Shown here piece by piece: positions 35,454-44,397 of a DNA stretch of 64,000 bases. Made by a program: the position numbers and the translations under genes. The notes beneath the pieces were generated by a model. That model saw only the letters and a list, made by a program, of their open reading frames with translations, made no database searches and was not told where the DNA came from. The stretch is taken from assembly GCA_964598395.1 (NCBI GenBank), contig CAZRBW010000005.1:1-64000 (forward strand), in the 5' to 3' direction. This DNA is from CAXBDP01 sp964598395 (lineage in GTDB: Bacteria; Bacteroidota; Bacteroidia; Cytophagales; Cyclobacteriaceae). How positions within the stretch are numbered: position 1 is the first letter of the stretch; every line of letters begins with the position of its first letter.

Positions 35454-36119
35454 TTAACTGAATTGAGCCTCTTTTTTCAAGAGCGGGCAAATCTTGTATC
35501 GCTCTTCTTTCGTGTCTTCCCAAAGGGCATTGAGTAATTGATATACATTCTTAATCCCAATTTTTTCCGCCCATTCAAATGGTCCCAGCGGGTAATTAGT
35601 GCCTAGCTTCATGCCTTTGTCAATGTCAGCCTTATTAGCTGTGCCTTCTTGCAAGGTATAATATGCTTCATTTATAATCATACAAACTACACGAGCACTT
35701 ACCATTCCCACTCTATCGTCTATAAACTCTGCTTCTGTTTTCAGTTCCTGAATTATCTCCTTTACAAAGGCTTTTTCATTTTCTTTCAATAAACTTAATT
35801 CCAAAAGAGGTCTATTAAAAAAGGTTTGAAGCCCATTGAAGGCCACAAGTACAATCTCAGGTTGGCTGTATTTCGTAAGAAGGTTATGCAATCCCATTTT
35901 AACTAAATTAGCAAAAAGGATACATTCGCCAATCTCATATTTTTTATAGAGTTTTAATCTCTCAGGAGCGTCATCCATACTAAAATCCCATATTACAACG
36001 GGATTTTCATTTGTATCAGGTAATGGATCATTGTTGCTCAGAAATCGCGCATCTATATGCGGAAATTTCTGAGCAAACTCTTCTCTATTCTTTGCGTTTC
36101 CAATTACAATCGTATGCAT
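35454..36119 (-). CDS. Stand-alone 3-hydroxyacyl-CoA dehydrogenase C-domain protein
   Basis: A 221-residue protein whose last 90 residues match the C-terminal substrate/dimerisation domain of 3-hydroxyacyl-CoA dehydrogenase (IDDRVGMVSARVVCMIINEAYYTLQEG, then DIDKGMKLGTNYPLGPFEWAEKIG). The N-terminal 110 residues are short and lack the GxGxxG NAD-binding fold, so a normal dehydrogenase reaction is unlikely. I take the ATG at 36119; a longer reading to 36299 runs into ridA. It is convergent with glmS and divergent from ridA. Role unknown; possibly a subunit or a degenerate homologue. Confidence 0.65.
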   Translation of the reverse strand: MHTIVIGNAKNREEFAQKFPHIDARFLSNNDPLPDTNENPVVIWDFSMDDAPERLKLYKKYEIGECILFANLVKMGLHNLLTKYSQPEIVLVAFNGLQTFFNRPLLELSLLKENEKAFVKEIIQELKTEAEFIDDRVGMVSARVVCMIINEAYYTLQEGTANKADIDKGMKLGTNYPLGPFEWAEKIGIKNVYQLLNALWEDTKEERYKICPLLKKEAQFS

Positions 36120-36219
36120 AATTCTTATCTTCAAGGCTAAATTACATATAGAATCAGTTTTAAAAAATTGAGTTCTATTTGAGAGGTTTTTATTTATCGA
36201 ATTATTAATCAACAATACT

Positions 36220-36600
36220 ATGTCGAAACAAGTTATCATGTCACAAAACGCACCTGCTCCTATTGGCCCATATAGCCAAGCGGTAAAAGCAGGTTCCACT
36301 TTATATGTGTCCGGTCAAATTGCTCTAGATCCTAAAACTGGGGAATTGCATATGACAGATATCGAATCCGAAACAAAATGGGTGATGAACAACCTATTAG
36401 CAATATTGGAAGAAGCGGGAGGTAACTTTAGCAATGTGGTAAAGTGTAGTATTTTTGTGAAAGACATGAACAACTTTGCTAAAATTAACGGTGTTTATGG
36501 AAGCTATTTCGCTGACAATCCTCCCGCAAGAGAGACGGTAGAAGTGGCTCGCCTGCCCAAAGATGTAAATGTGGAAATTTCTTGTATTGCAATAATCTAA
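36220..36600 (+). CDS. ridA: Reactive enamine/imine deaminase RidA
   Basis: RidA (YjgF/UK114 family) hydrolyses reactive enamine intermediates such as 2-aminoacrylate. The 126-residue protein has NAPAPIGPYSQAVKAGSTLYVSGQI, the VVKCSIFVKDMNNFAKING stretch and the substrate-binding arginine in NPPARETVEV, ending VEISCIAI. Trimeric, cytoplasmic. It contains two octamer copies 105 bp apart in opposite orientation (36415 sense, 36520 antisense), the closest inverted pair after the panC pair. The next gene starts one base after its stop. Confidence 0.95.
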   Translation: MSKQVIMSQNAPAPIGPYSQAVKAGSTLYVSGQIALDPKTGELHMTDIESETKWVMNNLLAILEEAGGNFSNVVKCSIFVKDMNNFAKINGVYGSYFADNPPARETVEVARLPKDVNVEISCIAII

Positions 36601-36601
36601 A

Positions 36602-37099
36602 ATGAATCTCTGGCCTGTTTACACGGAAACAATCGTACTTTCTTACGATCGCTCAACTTTATTACTAAAGTTGGACGAAGTAATTAAGCATGTATCCGAG
36701 GGGCCAAGAATGGACAATCCTAAAGAAGACAAGGAAAAATTATTTAATGGAGCCCTAAATAAAAATGGATTCAAAATCTCCAAAAGAATAAAGCATGCCG
36801 AAAATTTCCTTCCGCTAATTAGTGGCGAAATTGAATCTACAAAGTCAGGATGCATTTTATTTCTCACCTATAAATGCTTTTTCAGCACATTGATGTTTTT
36901 GGGCTTTTGGTCAGTTATCTCCATTTTCGCAGGGTTTATTTTTATTTTTCCAGGAGAGGATCTTTCCACAGGGCTTTCTTTAGTGGCATTTGGTATAGGT
37001 CAGTACATTTTATCAATGTTCTTTTTCTACCGACAGGTGAACAAAAGTCGGAAAGTACTTTTCGATATTTTGGAGATCGAAGTGGTGAATATTATTTAA
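36602..37099 (+). CDS. Hypothetical two-helix membrane protein
   Basis: A 165-residue protein that I do not recognise. Residues 1-80 are soluble-looking and charged (LYSYDRSTLLLKLDEVIKHV-like start; the real text is VLSYDRSTLLLKLDEVIKHV); two membrane helices follow at about 90-112 and 125-145, then a basic tail. It starts one base after the ridA stop and is therefore likely co-transcribed. The layout, a cytoplasmic domain then two helices, resembles small uncharacterised proteins of this order. No function can be assigned. Confidence 0.55.
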   Translation: MNLWPVYTETIVLSYDRSTLLLKLDEVIKHVSEGPRMDNPKEDKEKLFNGALNKNGFKISKRIKHAENFLPLISGEIESTKSGCILFLTYKCFFSTLMFLGFWSVISIFAGFIFIFPGEDLSTGLSLVAFGIGQYILSMFFFYRQVNKSRKVLFDILEIEVVNII

Positions 37100-37124
37100 T
37101 GGAGCATCAAAGGCTAATATTTTG

Positions 37125-37133
37125 TACTTTTGC
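37125..37133 (+). promoter_or_regulatory. -7 box for gltX
   Basis: TACTTTTGC (TAnnTTTG) 18 bases upstream of the gltX ATG, implying a very short leader. Confidence 0.5.
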
Positions 37134-37150
37134 AGCCGAAATAGGAAATT

Positions 37151-38689
37151 ATGCAAAGAGAAGTAAGAGTTAGATTTGCTCCATCGCCAACTGGAGCTCT
37201 ACATATCGGTGGTGTTAGAACCGCCCTTTACAATTATTTATTCGCCAAAAAGCATGGCGGTAAGTTTATTCTTAGAATAGAAGATACAGACCAAACCCGC
37301 TTTGTGCCTGGAGCAGAGGAATACATTAAGGAGTCATTGGCTTGGTGTGGAATTTCACCGGATGAAGATCCTTGGCAAGGCGGACCAAATAGCCCATACC
37401 GACAGTCTGAGCGCAAGCCCTCTTACATGCAATATGCTATGCAATTGGTAGAGGCAGGGCATGCATACTATGCATTTGATACAGAGGAAGAATTGAATGA
37501 TATGCGCGAAAGATTAAAAGCTGCTCGCGTGGTAACACCACAATACAATAGCATTACAAGGACAACCATGAAAAATTCTTTGACTTTGCCCGAAGATGAG
37601 GTAAAAGCAAGATTGGCATCGGGTGATCCATTTGTTATTCGTATCAAAATACCAAGAAAAGAAGAAGTTCGACTGAACGACTTGATCCGTGGTTGGGTAA
37701 TGGTTCATTCCTCAACTTTGGATGATAAAGTGTTGATGAAATCGGACGGAATGCCGACATATCATTTGGCCAATATCGTTGACGATCATTTGATGGGAAT
37801 TACGCATGTGATTCGTGGTGAAGAATGGTTGCCATCTGCTCCTTTACATGTGTTGCTTTACAGATTTCTTGGTTGGGAAGATACAATGCCTGAGTTTTCA
37901 CACCTTCCGCTTTTGCTAAAACCTGATGGAAATGGTAAACTAAGCAAGCGTGACGCGGAAAAGCATGGTTTTCCTATTTTTCCACTCGAATGGACTGATC
38001 CTGCAACAAATGAAAAAGTAGCGGGTTTTAGAGAAGAAGGTTATTTGCCAGAAGCAATGATCAATTTTCTAGCTTTCCTTGGCTGGAATCCTGGTACAAA
38101 TCAAGAGATGTTCACAAAGGAAGAACTTGTAGAGGCATTTACAATTGAGCGAATAGGAAAGTCAGGAACCAAATTCGACATCAATAAAGCAAAATGGTAT
38201 AATCAGCAATACATCAGGTTGATGTCTGACGCGGAATTGGCTAAATCGCTAAATGAAGCATTGAAGGCAAGAAATCTAACTGTGCCTGCTCCAACTGTAG
38301 AAAAAATTAGTGGTTTATTGAAAGAGCGGATTACTTTCACTCACGAACTTTGGGCAGAAAGTCAATACTTTTTTGAAGTACCTTCCGAATATGATGAGAA
38401 TGTAGCTACTAAAAAGTGGAATGCAGATGTGCTAAATGTACTTGAGAGATTTGTGGCTGAAGTTGGCGCTCCTAATGAAATTACAGCAGAGGAAGCCAAA
38501 GAAACGTTAACCAAAATTTTGGAAGAACTAGGAATTGGTTTAGGCAAAGTGATGCAAGGAATTCGTCTCGCCTTGACAGGTGTTGGTGCTGGGCCAGATT
38601 TGATGGAATTGATCTCCGTGCTTGGCCCGAAAGAGATCGATTCTCGTGTAGAGTTGGCCAAAACGAAATTAAATACGTATCTTAATTGA
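37151..38689 (+). CDS. gltX: Glutamate-tRNA ligase
   Basis: Class I aminoacyl-tRNA synthetase that charges tRNA-Glu. The 512-residue protein has the HIGH-type motif in SPTGALHIGGVRTALYNYLFAK (read as HIGG) at the start, the LRIEDTDQTR signature, IRGEEWLPSAPLHVLLY and the KMSKS-type loop GKLSKRDAEKHGFPIFP, followed by the helical anticodon-binding region. Length is normal for the phylum. A small charged protein gene follows 3 bp later. Whether it also charges tRNA-Gln cannot be told from the window. Confidence 0.96.
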   Translation: MQREVRVRFAPSPTGALHIGGVRTALYNYLFAKKHGGKFILRIEDTDQTRFVPGAEEYIKESLAWCGISPDEDPWQGGPNSPYRQSERKPSYMQYAMQLVEAGHAYYAFDTEEELNDMRERLKAARVVTPQYNSITRTTMKNSLTLPEDEVKARLASGDPFVIRIKIPRKEEVRLNDLIRGWVMVHSSTLDDKVLMKSDGMPTYHLANIVDDHLMGITHVIRGEEWLPSAPLHVLLYRFLGWEDTMPEFSHLPLLLKPDGNGKLSKRDAEKHGFPIFPLEWTDPATNEKVAGFREEGYLPEAMINFLAFLGWNPGTNQEMFTKEELVEAFTIERIGKSGTKFDINKAKWYNQQYIRLMSDAELAKSLNEALKARNLTVPAPTVEKISGLLKERITFTHELWAESQYFFEVPSEYDENVATKKWNADVLNVLERFVAEVGAPNEITAEEAKETLTKILEELGIGLGKVMQGIRLALTGVGAGPDLMELISVLGPKEIDSRVELAKTKLNTYLN

Positions 38690-38692
38690 GAT

Positions 38693-38917
38693 ATGGCAAA
38701 GAAATCAGAAAAAGACAAAAAAGATAAAAAACCAAGAGTCAATCCTGAGTTGGAAGGCTTCGAATTGAATATTGACTCCTTCGGAGAGCTAACATCTACA
38801 TTTGATATTGACAGGATCAATGATTTTCTGAATAGAAATGTCGAAGATAAAAAGCTGAAGGATCGAGAAGATATCGATGAAATAAAAGGTGAAGAAAAGA
38901 AGAAAGAGGACAATTAG
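38693..38917 (+). CDS. Small charged protein downstream of gltX
   Basis: A 74-residue, very lysine- and aspartate-rich protein (MAKKSEKDKKDKKPRVNPEL at the start; EIKGEEKKKEDN at the end) with one ordered-looking segment, ELNIDSFGELTSTFDIDRINDFLNRN. Proteins of this size and pattern follow gltX in several Bacteroidota, so I consider it real although it has no known function. It is 3 bp after the gltX stop, and its own stop is inside the terminator stem. Confidence 0.6.
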   Translation: MAKKSEKDKKDKKPRVNPELEGFELNIDSFGELTSTFDIDRINDFLNRNVEDKKLKDREDIDEIKGEEKKKEDN

Positions 38918-38930
38918 TCCTCTTTTTTTA
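38903..38930. terminator. Bidirectional terminator after the gltX unit
   Basis: A 9-bp stem (38903-38911 with 38917-38925), loop of 5, then a T run; it overlaps the stop codon of the small charged protein and also faces the end of the convergent methyltransferase-like gene. Confidence 0.8.
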
Positions 38931-39536
38931 TTTTAAGCTGGGCAGCAACATAGGGACTTGTGCTTTATAGGATAAATACTCCTCGCCATACTCATAAACC
39001 AATTTCCTTTCTTCGAAATATATCCCGATAAGAATATATGTAAACACAGAAATGAAATTAACCAGATTTGCTACTGTTGGAAAATAAAAAACCACACCCA
39101 TAAATAATAATATAGTGCCACAGTACAATGGGTGTCTCACATAAGCTAATAATCCGCTTCTCTTAAGTTTTTTGAATGAAACTGGAGCATCGTTAAAGTC
39201 AATGCCTAAAAACTCCCTTATTCCATAGCTCTTCATGGCTATTCGACTAATGAGTAAACCATATGTTGCGAACATCAACCCAATAAATTCCCACACCACC
39301 GACGCCTCAAAAAGGGTCGAGCTTGGCAGAAACATACTGTAGATCATTACTCCTCCAAGAGAAATAAATGCAAAAACATTGTATGAAAACCTGTAAAACC
39401 TTTTAAAATTAGGAATGGCTTCAGTTAATTTATCTTTTACTAGCTTGTTGGCAAATAAGGAGTGACTCAAACCAAATAATGCCCAAGCTAAAAGTAACAG
39501 AGATAAACTACTATCAATTGTAATGGTAGAGTTCAT
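38928..39536 (-). CDS. NnrU / isoprenylcysteine methyltransferase-like membrane protein
   Basis: A 202-residue protein with five to six hydrophobic segments. The C-terminal part has the ICMT/PEMT-type motif LLAYVRHPLYCGTILLFMG and EERKLVYEYGEEYLSYKAQVPMLLP, the arrangement seen in the NnrU and isoprenylcysteine carboxyl methyltransferase superfamilies. The substrate is unknown; prenylated cysteine is unlikely in bacteria, and phospholipid or small-molecule methylation is possible. I take the ATG at 39536; the extra residues up to 39575 are not hydrophobic or conserved-looking. Confidence 0.65.
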   Translation of the reverse strand: MNSTITIDSSLSLLLLAWALFGLSHSLFANKLVKDKLTEAIPNFKRFYRFSYNVFAFISLGGVMIYSMFLPSSTLFEASVVWEFIGLMFATYGLLISRIAMKSYGIREFLGIDFNDAPVSFKKLKRSGLLAYVRHPLYCGTILLFMGVVFYFPTVANLVNFISVFTYILIGIYFEERKLVYEYGEEYLSYKAQVPMLLPSLK

Positions 39537-39605
39537 TTTGATAGATATTAAATTGTTTTTCGGAATCCCAAGCAAATACGTCCAAAATTTCTACAAAATC
39601 AAGCA

Positions 39606-40820
39606 ATGAATTACATTAAATTAGCTATCATAAGAGAAGATAAAGTTCCTATCGACAAAAGATGTGCAATTATCCCTTCCCAAGCCAAGGAAATCCAAGA
39701 GAAACACCCGAATACCAATGTGGTGTTTCAGCCTAGTAAGGTGAGAGCTTTCACAGCTGAGGAGTATCAGATGGAAGGAATAAATTATCAGGAGGATATA
39801 AGAGATTGCGATATCATGATTGGCGTGAAGGAGGTGCCTATAGCTAATTTAATTGCCGATAAAACTTATTTTTTCTTTAGTCACACTATTAAAAAGCAGC
39901 CTTACAATCAGCCTCTACTAAGAGCTATAGTAGATAAAAATATTCGATTGATTGACTACGAATGTTTGGTCAATTCGGATGGCCAACGAATAATTGCTTT
40001 TGGTAGATATGCAGGAATCGTTGGTGCTTACAATGCTATTTGGACTTATGGGAAACGGACGATGCTTTTTGACTTAAAAAGAGCAAAAGATTGCTTTGAT
40101 TTAGCAGCGCTGACGCAAGAATTCGCTAAGGTGCGTCTTCCTCCCGCCAAAATCATCCTTACTGGTGGAGGTAGAGTTGCTAAAGGTGCCATGGAAGTTT
40201 TAGATGGAATGAATGTGAAGAAAGTCTCACCTGCTGATTTTCTCAATAAATCATACTCATACCCAGTCTACGCTCAATTGGATAACCATGATTATCATTT
40301 TAGAAAGGATGGTAATACATTTGACCTTCAAGATTTTTATGTTCACCCTGAAAATTATGAAGGTGATTTTCTGAAATATGCTCGAAAGGCAGATATCTTG
40401 ATAGCTGCGGCTTATTGGCATCCAAAAGCACCTGTTTTATTTAGTAAAGCTCAAATGCGCGGAAAAGATTTTAATATTAAGGTGATTGCCGACATCACTT
40501 GCGACATAGAAGGATCCATCCCAAGCACCAAAAGGCCAAGCACTATAGATGAGCCTGTATATGATTATTGTCCAGAAAAGGAAACGCTAGAAAATGCCTT
40601 TTCGAGCGACAAGCATATAAATGTAATGGCCATCGATAATTTGCCTTGTGAACTGCCTAGAGATTCGTCTCGAGATTTTGGCCGAATGTTTATTGATGGT
40701 GTTTTACCTGCATTGTTGGGAGATGATACCGAGAAAATAATCGAAAATGCGACCATTTGTAAAAATGGGCAACTGACTCAAAAATTTGCTTACCTTCAAG
40801 AATACTTAGAGGGCAATTAA
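39606..40820 (+). CDS. LYS1-like NAD(P)-dependent dehydrogenase (AlaDH/PNT-type N-domain)
   Basis: A 404-residue protein with the alanine dehydrogenase/pyridine nucleotide transhydrogenase N-domain (LAIIREDKVPIDKRCAIIPSQA, VFQPSKVRAFTAEEY, CDIMIGVKEVP) and a Rossmann segment (KIILTGGGRVAKGAMEVLDGM) holding the GxGxxA-like dinucleotide motif. It resembles yeast saccharopine dehydrogenase (Lys1) more than alanine dehydrogenase, for example in the IADITCDIEGSIPSTKRPST stretch. The true substrate, saccharopine or other, is not settled by sequence. It has no close operon partner; deoC begins 33 bp downstream and may be co-transcribed. Confidence 0.75.
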   Translation: MNYIKLAIIREDKVPIDKRCAIIPSQAKEIQEKHPNTNVVFQPSKVRAFTAEEYQMEGINYQEDIRDCDIMIGVKEVPIANLIADKTYFFFSHTIKKQPYNQPLLRAIVDKNIRLIDYECLVNSDGQRIIAFGRYAGIVGAYNAIWTYGKRTMLFDLKRAKDCFDLAALTQEFAKVRLPPAKIILTGGGRVAKGAMEVLDGMNVKKVSPADFLNKSYSYPVYAQLDNHDYHFRKDGNTFDLQDFYVHPENYEGDFLKYARKADILIAAAYWHPKAPVLFSKAQMRGKDFNIKVIADITCDIEGSIPSTKRPSTIDEPVYDYCPEKETLENAFSSDKHINVMAIDNLPCELPRDSSRDFGRMFIDGVLPALLGDDTEKIIENATICKNGQLTQKFAYLQEYLEGN

Positions 40821-40853
40821 GTCCTTTTCGGAGCCTTGTAACATAAACTTCTC

Positions 40854-41519
40854 ATGGAAAATATCTGTAGCTACATAGAACAAACTAATTTGAAACCCAC
40901 ATTTACTGATGCGGATGTTTATCAGTTGGTAGAGGATGCAGCTGAATATAAATTTCACGGTATATGCCTCCCACCATTTTGGGTGAAAAAGGCAAAGCGT
41001 GAAATCAGCGGGAGGGATATTAAATTGGTAACTGTGATTGGCTTTCCACTAGGCTACAATATGACTGAGACTAAACTTGAAGAAGCAAAAGTTGCCTTAA
41101 ATGATGGTGCTGATGAGTTGGATATGGTCATGAATATTTCGGCTTTTAAATCGGGAATGTCTTGGGTGAAAATTGAGATGGCAAAATTGGCAAACTTATC
41201 CCACCAAAAGGAAGCACTGTTAAAAGTAATAATTGAAACCGCCTATTTGTCTGATGAAGAAATAGTAAAGGCTTGTTTGCTTTGTAGAGACGCTGGTGTC
41301 GATTTTGTGAAAACTTCTACAGGCTTTGCATCTGATGGGGCTAAGCTGGAACATATAAAAATTATGCGTGAGAACCTTCCAGATAGTGTGGGCATCAAAG
41401 CTTCTGGAGGAATAAAAGATTATAAATTTGCTGTAGAGCTTATTAAGTCTGGAGCAAATAGAATCGGCACTTCATCTGGCGTAGCTATTGTAAAAGCAGG
41501 ATCTCCTAGCAACTTATGA
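40854..41519 (+). CDS. deoC: Deoxyribose-phosphate aldolase
   Basis: DeoC splits 2-deoxyribose-5-phosphate into glyceraldehyde-3-phosphate and acetaldehyde in nucleoside salvage. The 221-residue class I aldolase has the strand motifs HGICLPPFWVKKAK, LVTVIGFPLGYN, ADELDMVMN, LLKVIIETAYL, and the Schiff-base lysine in VDFVKTSTGF, then GIKASGGIKDY. Its last bases (ATGA) overlap the acylphosphatase start. One octamer copy at 41008 is sense and gives Ser-Gly-Arg. Confidence 0.95.
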   Translation: MENICSYIEQTNLKPTFTDADVYQLVEDAAEYKFHGICLPPFWVKKAKREISGRDIKLVTVIGFPLGYNMTETKLEEAKVALNDGADELDMVMNISAFKSGMSWVKIEMAKLANLSHQKEALLKVIIETAYLSDEEIVKACLLCRDAGVDFVKTSTGFASDGAKLEHIKIMRENLPDSVGIKASGGIKDYKFAVELIKSGANRIGTSSGVAIVKAGSPSNL

Positions 41520-41785
41520 AATCAATAAATATATCCGTATACGGCAAAGTGCAAGGTGTATTTTTCCGAATGACTGCTTTGACAAAAGCTATTGAGCTCA
41601 ACGTAACAGGATCAGTTCAAAACAAAGTTGACGGCAGTGTTTACATTGAAGCCGAGGGAGACAGTGAAAATATTGCAACCTTTGTAAAGTGGTGTGAAAT
41701 TGGGCCTGAAAGGGCAATTATTTCAAGAATAAATGTACAAGAAAAGACCTTAAGAAATTTTTCGGCTTTTCTGCTGAAGCAATAA
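41516..41785 (+). CDS. acyP: Acylphosphatase
   Basis: An 89-residue acylphosphatase that hydrolyses acyl phosphates such as acetyl- or carbamoyl-phosphate. It has the first active-site motif YGKVQGVFFRMTA with the phosphate-binding arginine, and the second in GSVQNKVDGSVYIEAEGD with the catalytic asparagine. The start overlaps the deoC stop by 4 bases (ATGA). A strong bidirectional terminator follows immediately. Confidence 0.93.
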   Translation: MKSINISVYGKVQGVFFRMTALTKAIELNVTGSVQNKVDGSVYIEAEGDSENIATFVKWCEIGPERAIISRINVQEKTLRNFSAFLLKQ

Positions 41786-41819
41786 AAAACGCTACTTATT
41801 TTAATATAAGTAGCGTTTT
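41786..41819. terminator. Bidirectional terminator between acyP and the M14 peptidase gene
   Basis: A perfect 14-bp stem (41786-41799 with 41806-41819) with a 6-base loop, flanked by A and T runs on both sides; serves both convergent genes. Confidence 0.85.
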
Positions 41820-41841
41820 CACTGTCTATTAGTCGTTTAAG

Positions 41842-44397
41842 TTATCTCTCTGTTGTACTACCACTGATAGTGTGGCCAAAGAAAATTCCATTCATTATCA
41901 GTTTATTGGTGCCAAACCAAAACGCTCTAAATGCATGATTGTCTGTAAAAGAAATTACTGTGCCTCGACCCACACTCGATACAATTACAGCCGGTGTATC
42001 ACCTAAAGTTTTCAAATTCTCTTTTGAGATAAATCCACTTATAAGCGGGTTTGCCGTGTATTTGATTGGGCTTGCATATGGATTACTTGGTTTTTCTAGG
42101 AACATTGTGGTATTACGGAAAACAGGCAAATTCTCATTCACATAGCCATAAGCAATTGGGTGAGTTAAGTCCATTTTTGTCTCGAAAATAGCACCGCCAA
42201 TTACTTGTGCTCCAGAATAGTTGCTTTGCAATTCGTATGGACGACCTTCTGGATTTTCTACTTCACTTCTTTTGAATTTGTAAGTGCCTAGGCTATTTCT
42301 ACTAAACCAGTTGATGGCTCCTTTTGCAGCAACTACAACCCCGCCTTTGCCTAGCCATTCTTGCATCTTTTCCTTATTCATGCTACTGTAGCTACCATTT
42401 ACCATTATTATCACATTGTATCTGCTTAAGTCAGCTGAATTGAATGAACCCACTGAAAGTTTTGTGATTGGCATGTCAAAACGCTGATCCAACATAAACC
42501 ATACTTCACCAGCATCAGTACTTGTTGTTCCATCATCTACCATTAAGGCTATTTTCGGCTCTACCATGGCAGAGAAACTTGGGCTGCCTAGATTTATTCC
42601 TTCGGTGAGTCCCACATTTATTGCATGAACATCAACACCATCATTTTCAATAATTTCCTGAATAATAGCATCAATTTCTGCTTTTGAAACATCTTGGGTT
42701 CCAAGAGGTACAACCACCGTTCCATAGTCGTATTTCTTGCCTCGCTCATCCGTGAATGGCGCGTGCGCTACTCTCATTCTAATTCCTTTTGATAATAAAC
42801 GGTAAGCAGCGCGCGGAGCATAATAGCCATGCCATTCAAATGCATAAGCATAGGTAGATGATCCTCCTATCAATTCTCCTTTCGGGAAATCGGTAAAGTC
42901 GAAGGCAGTACCTAACATATTATTGTTGAAGGCACCTGCATTCAATTCTTCATAGTTCAAGTTAAATGCAAGCAAGTAGCTCCACGCAGAGATATCATAG
43001 AATAAACTATCAGGAAACTGAGTCCTTTTTTCAAACATTCCTTTTAGTACTCTATATTCTTTTTGATTCATCGGTATGATATAGCTATCGTCGGACTTAA
43101 AGGTTTTGCCATTGCGAGTGATTTCATTAGCAGGTTTGTGAACTGTTATTTTGTGTCTTTTGAGCATTTCAGCTAAATGATAGGCTCTAGCTGGATCTTT
43201 TGGCGCTCCAAACACTATCGCTTTTACAGGGTCTGCAGCAGCTAACCTGCTCGACTCATTGTAAAAGTCTCTCATGTAAGTGTTCAATTCCTCCCGCATT
43301 TCAAAGCCAGCTTGCCATGTAGAAAGGGTAGTTGTAAATTGGTTGCGGATAGTAAATGGAAATGTAAGAACACCATTTTCACTTTCTTGAGCATGACCTC
43401 TAGATGAAGCTTGCTCAAAAAGGATCCCTATCCCGCCATTGATATCTGGAAATGTGGATCCTTTGCCATAATAGAAATCATCAAAACTTTCTTGTGTGAA
43501 ATATAAAGACTGGATCTTATCCAAGAATTTGCCATGATAAGTGGCAATTTTAGCTGTGAGATCTTGGTTTTTCTGTGGAGTGATCGGGTGCGTTCGAGAA
43601 GGTACTCCTGGCTGAAAGAAGAAAGTACTATTGGTGCCCATTTCGTGGTGATCTGTGAGAATATTTGGCTTCCAGTCATGGTATGCTTTTATCCTAGATT
43701 GAGATTCCAAAAGTTGAAGAGGCATCCAATCTCTGTTCAGATCAAACCAATAATGATTGCTACGTCCACCAGGGTAGGGCTCTCTGTATTCACGATCCTG
43801 TGGATCAGAAGATATGTTTTTCGATTTATGTGAATTTACCCAAGTGGAAAATCTATGCAAACCATCTGGATTGAAAGAAGGATCAAATAAAATAACTGTA
43901 TTGCGCAGCTTGTCGTCAACTTCTGCCCCTTGAGCAGCAGCCAAATAATATATGGTTACGAGCGCTGCATTCGTTCCGCTAGGTTCATTCCCATGTACAC
44001 TGAATCCCATATGAATTACAGCAGGCATATTGGCGATATTCAAATTGCCAGATTCAGACGGCACTGTTAGCTTCAAATGTTCTTCTCTTATTTGCTCGAT
44101 TTTACCATGATTTTCGGGGTGAGTAACGGTAAGCAATAATTGCGGACGGCCTTCGTATGTTTTACCCTGCACTGAAAGGGTAATTCTATCAGAAACGTTT
44201 GCAATTGCTCGCATATAAGCTAAGACCTGATCGTGACTTACATGCCATTCCCCCGGATGGTAGCCTAGCACATCGTGCGGAGTCGGGATGGCGGCATTAT
44301 AAGTTACATCTTTTGGCAAATAATAAGATAAATCTACTTGAGCAATGCTGCCAAATGAAAGACAGATTGCAAAAGCAAAGAGTAAAATATGTTTCAT
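41842..44397 (-). CDS. Secreted M14-family zinc carboxypeptidase
   Basis: An 851-residue protein with signal peptide (MKHILLFAFAICLSFGSIAQ) and an M14 domain in the first 380 residues: the zinc motif in GFSVHGNEPSGTNA (HxxE), the NPDGLHR region, LNRDWMPLQLLE, and the third ligand in ILTDHHEMGTNSTFFF. The following 450 residues, with a glutamine-amidotransferase-like segment (RYNVIIMVNGSYSSMNKEKMQEWLGKGGVV, residues 680-720), are typical of the large Bacteroidota M14 proteins. It should act in the periplasm or outside the cell on peptides. One octamer copy at 43290 is sense. Confidence 0.88.
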   Translation of the reverse strand: MKHILLFAFAICLSFGSIAQVDLSYYLPKDVTYNAAIPTPHDVLGYHPGEWHVSHDQVLAYMRAIANVSDRITLSVQGKTYEGRPQLLLTVTHPENHGKIEQIREEHLKLTVPSESGNLNIANMPAVIHMGFSVHGNEPSGTNAALVTIYYLAAAQGAEVDDKLRNTVILFDPSFNPDGLHRFSTWVNSHKSKNISSDPQDREYREPYPGGRSNHYWFDLNRDWMPLQLLESQSRIKAYHDWKPNILTDHHEMGTNSTFFFQPGVPSRTHPITPQKNQDLTAKIATYHGKFLDKIQSLYFTQESFDDFYYGKGSTFPDINGGIGILFEQASSRGHAQESENGVLTFPFTIRNQFTTTLSTWQAGFEMREELNTYMRDFYNESSRLAAADPVKAIVFGAPKDPARAYHLAEMLKRHKITVHKPANEITRNGKTFKSDDSYIIPMNQKEYRVLKGMFEKRTQFPDSLFYDISAWSYLLAFNLNYEELNAGAFNNNMLGTAFDFTDFPKGELIGGSSTYAYAFEWHGYYAPRAAYRLLSKGIRMRVAHAPFTDERGKKYDYGTVVVPLGTQDVSKAEIDAIIQEIIENDGVDVHAINVGLTEGINLGSPSFSAMVEPKIALMVDDGTTSTDAGEVWFMLDQRFDMPITKLSVGSFNSADLSRYNVIIMVNGSYSSMNKEKMQEWLGKGGVVVAAKGAINWFSRNSLGTYKFKRSEVENPEGRPYELQSNYSGAQVIGGAIFETKMDLTHPIAYGYVNENLPVFRNTTMFLEKPSNPYASPIKYTANPLISGFISKENLKTLGDTPAVIVSSVGRGTVISFTDNHAFRAFWFGTNKLIMNGIFFGHTISGSTTER

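Noticed and set aside
35454..36299. Longer 281-residue version of the 3HCDH-domain protein
   Set aside because: The extra 60 residues run through the intergenic region and into ridA on the other strand, with no conserved-looking sequence.
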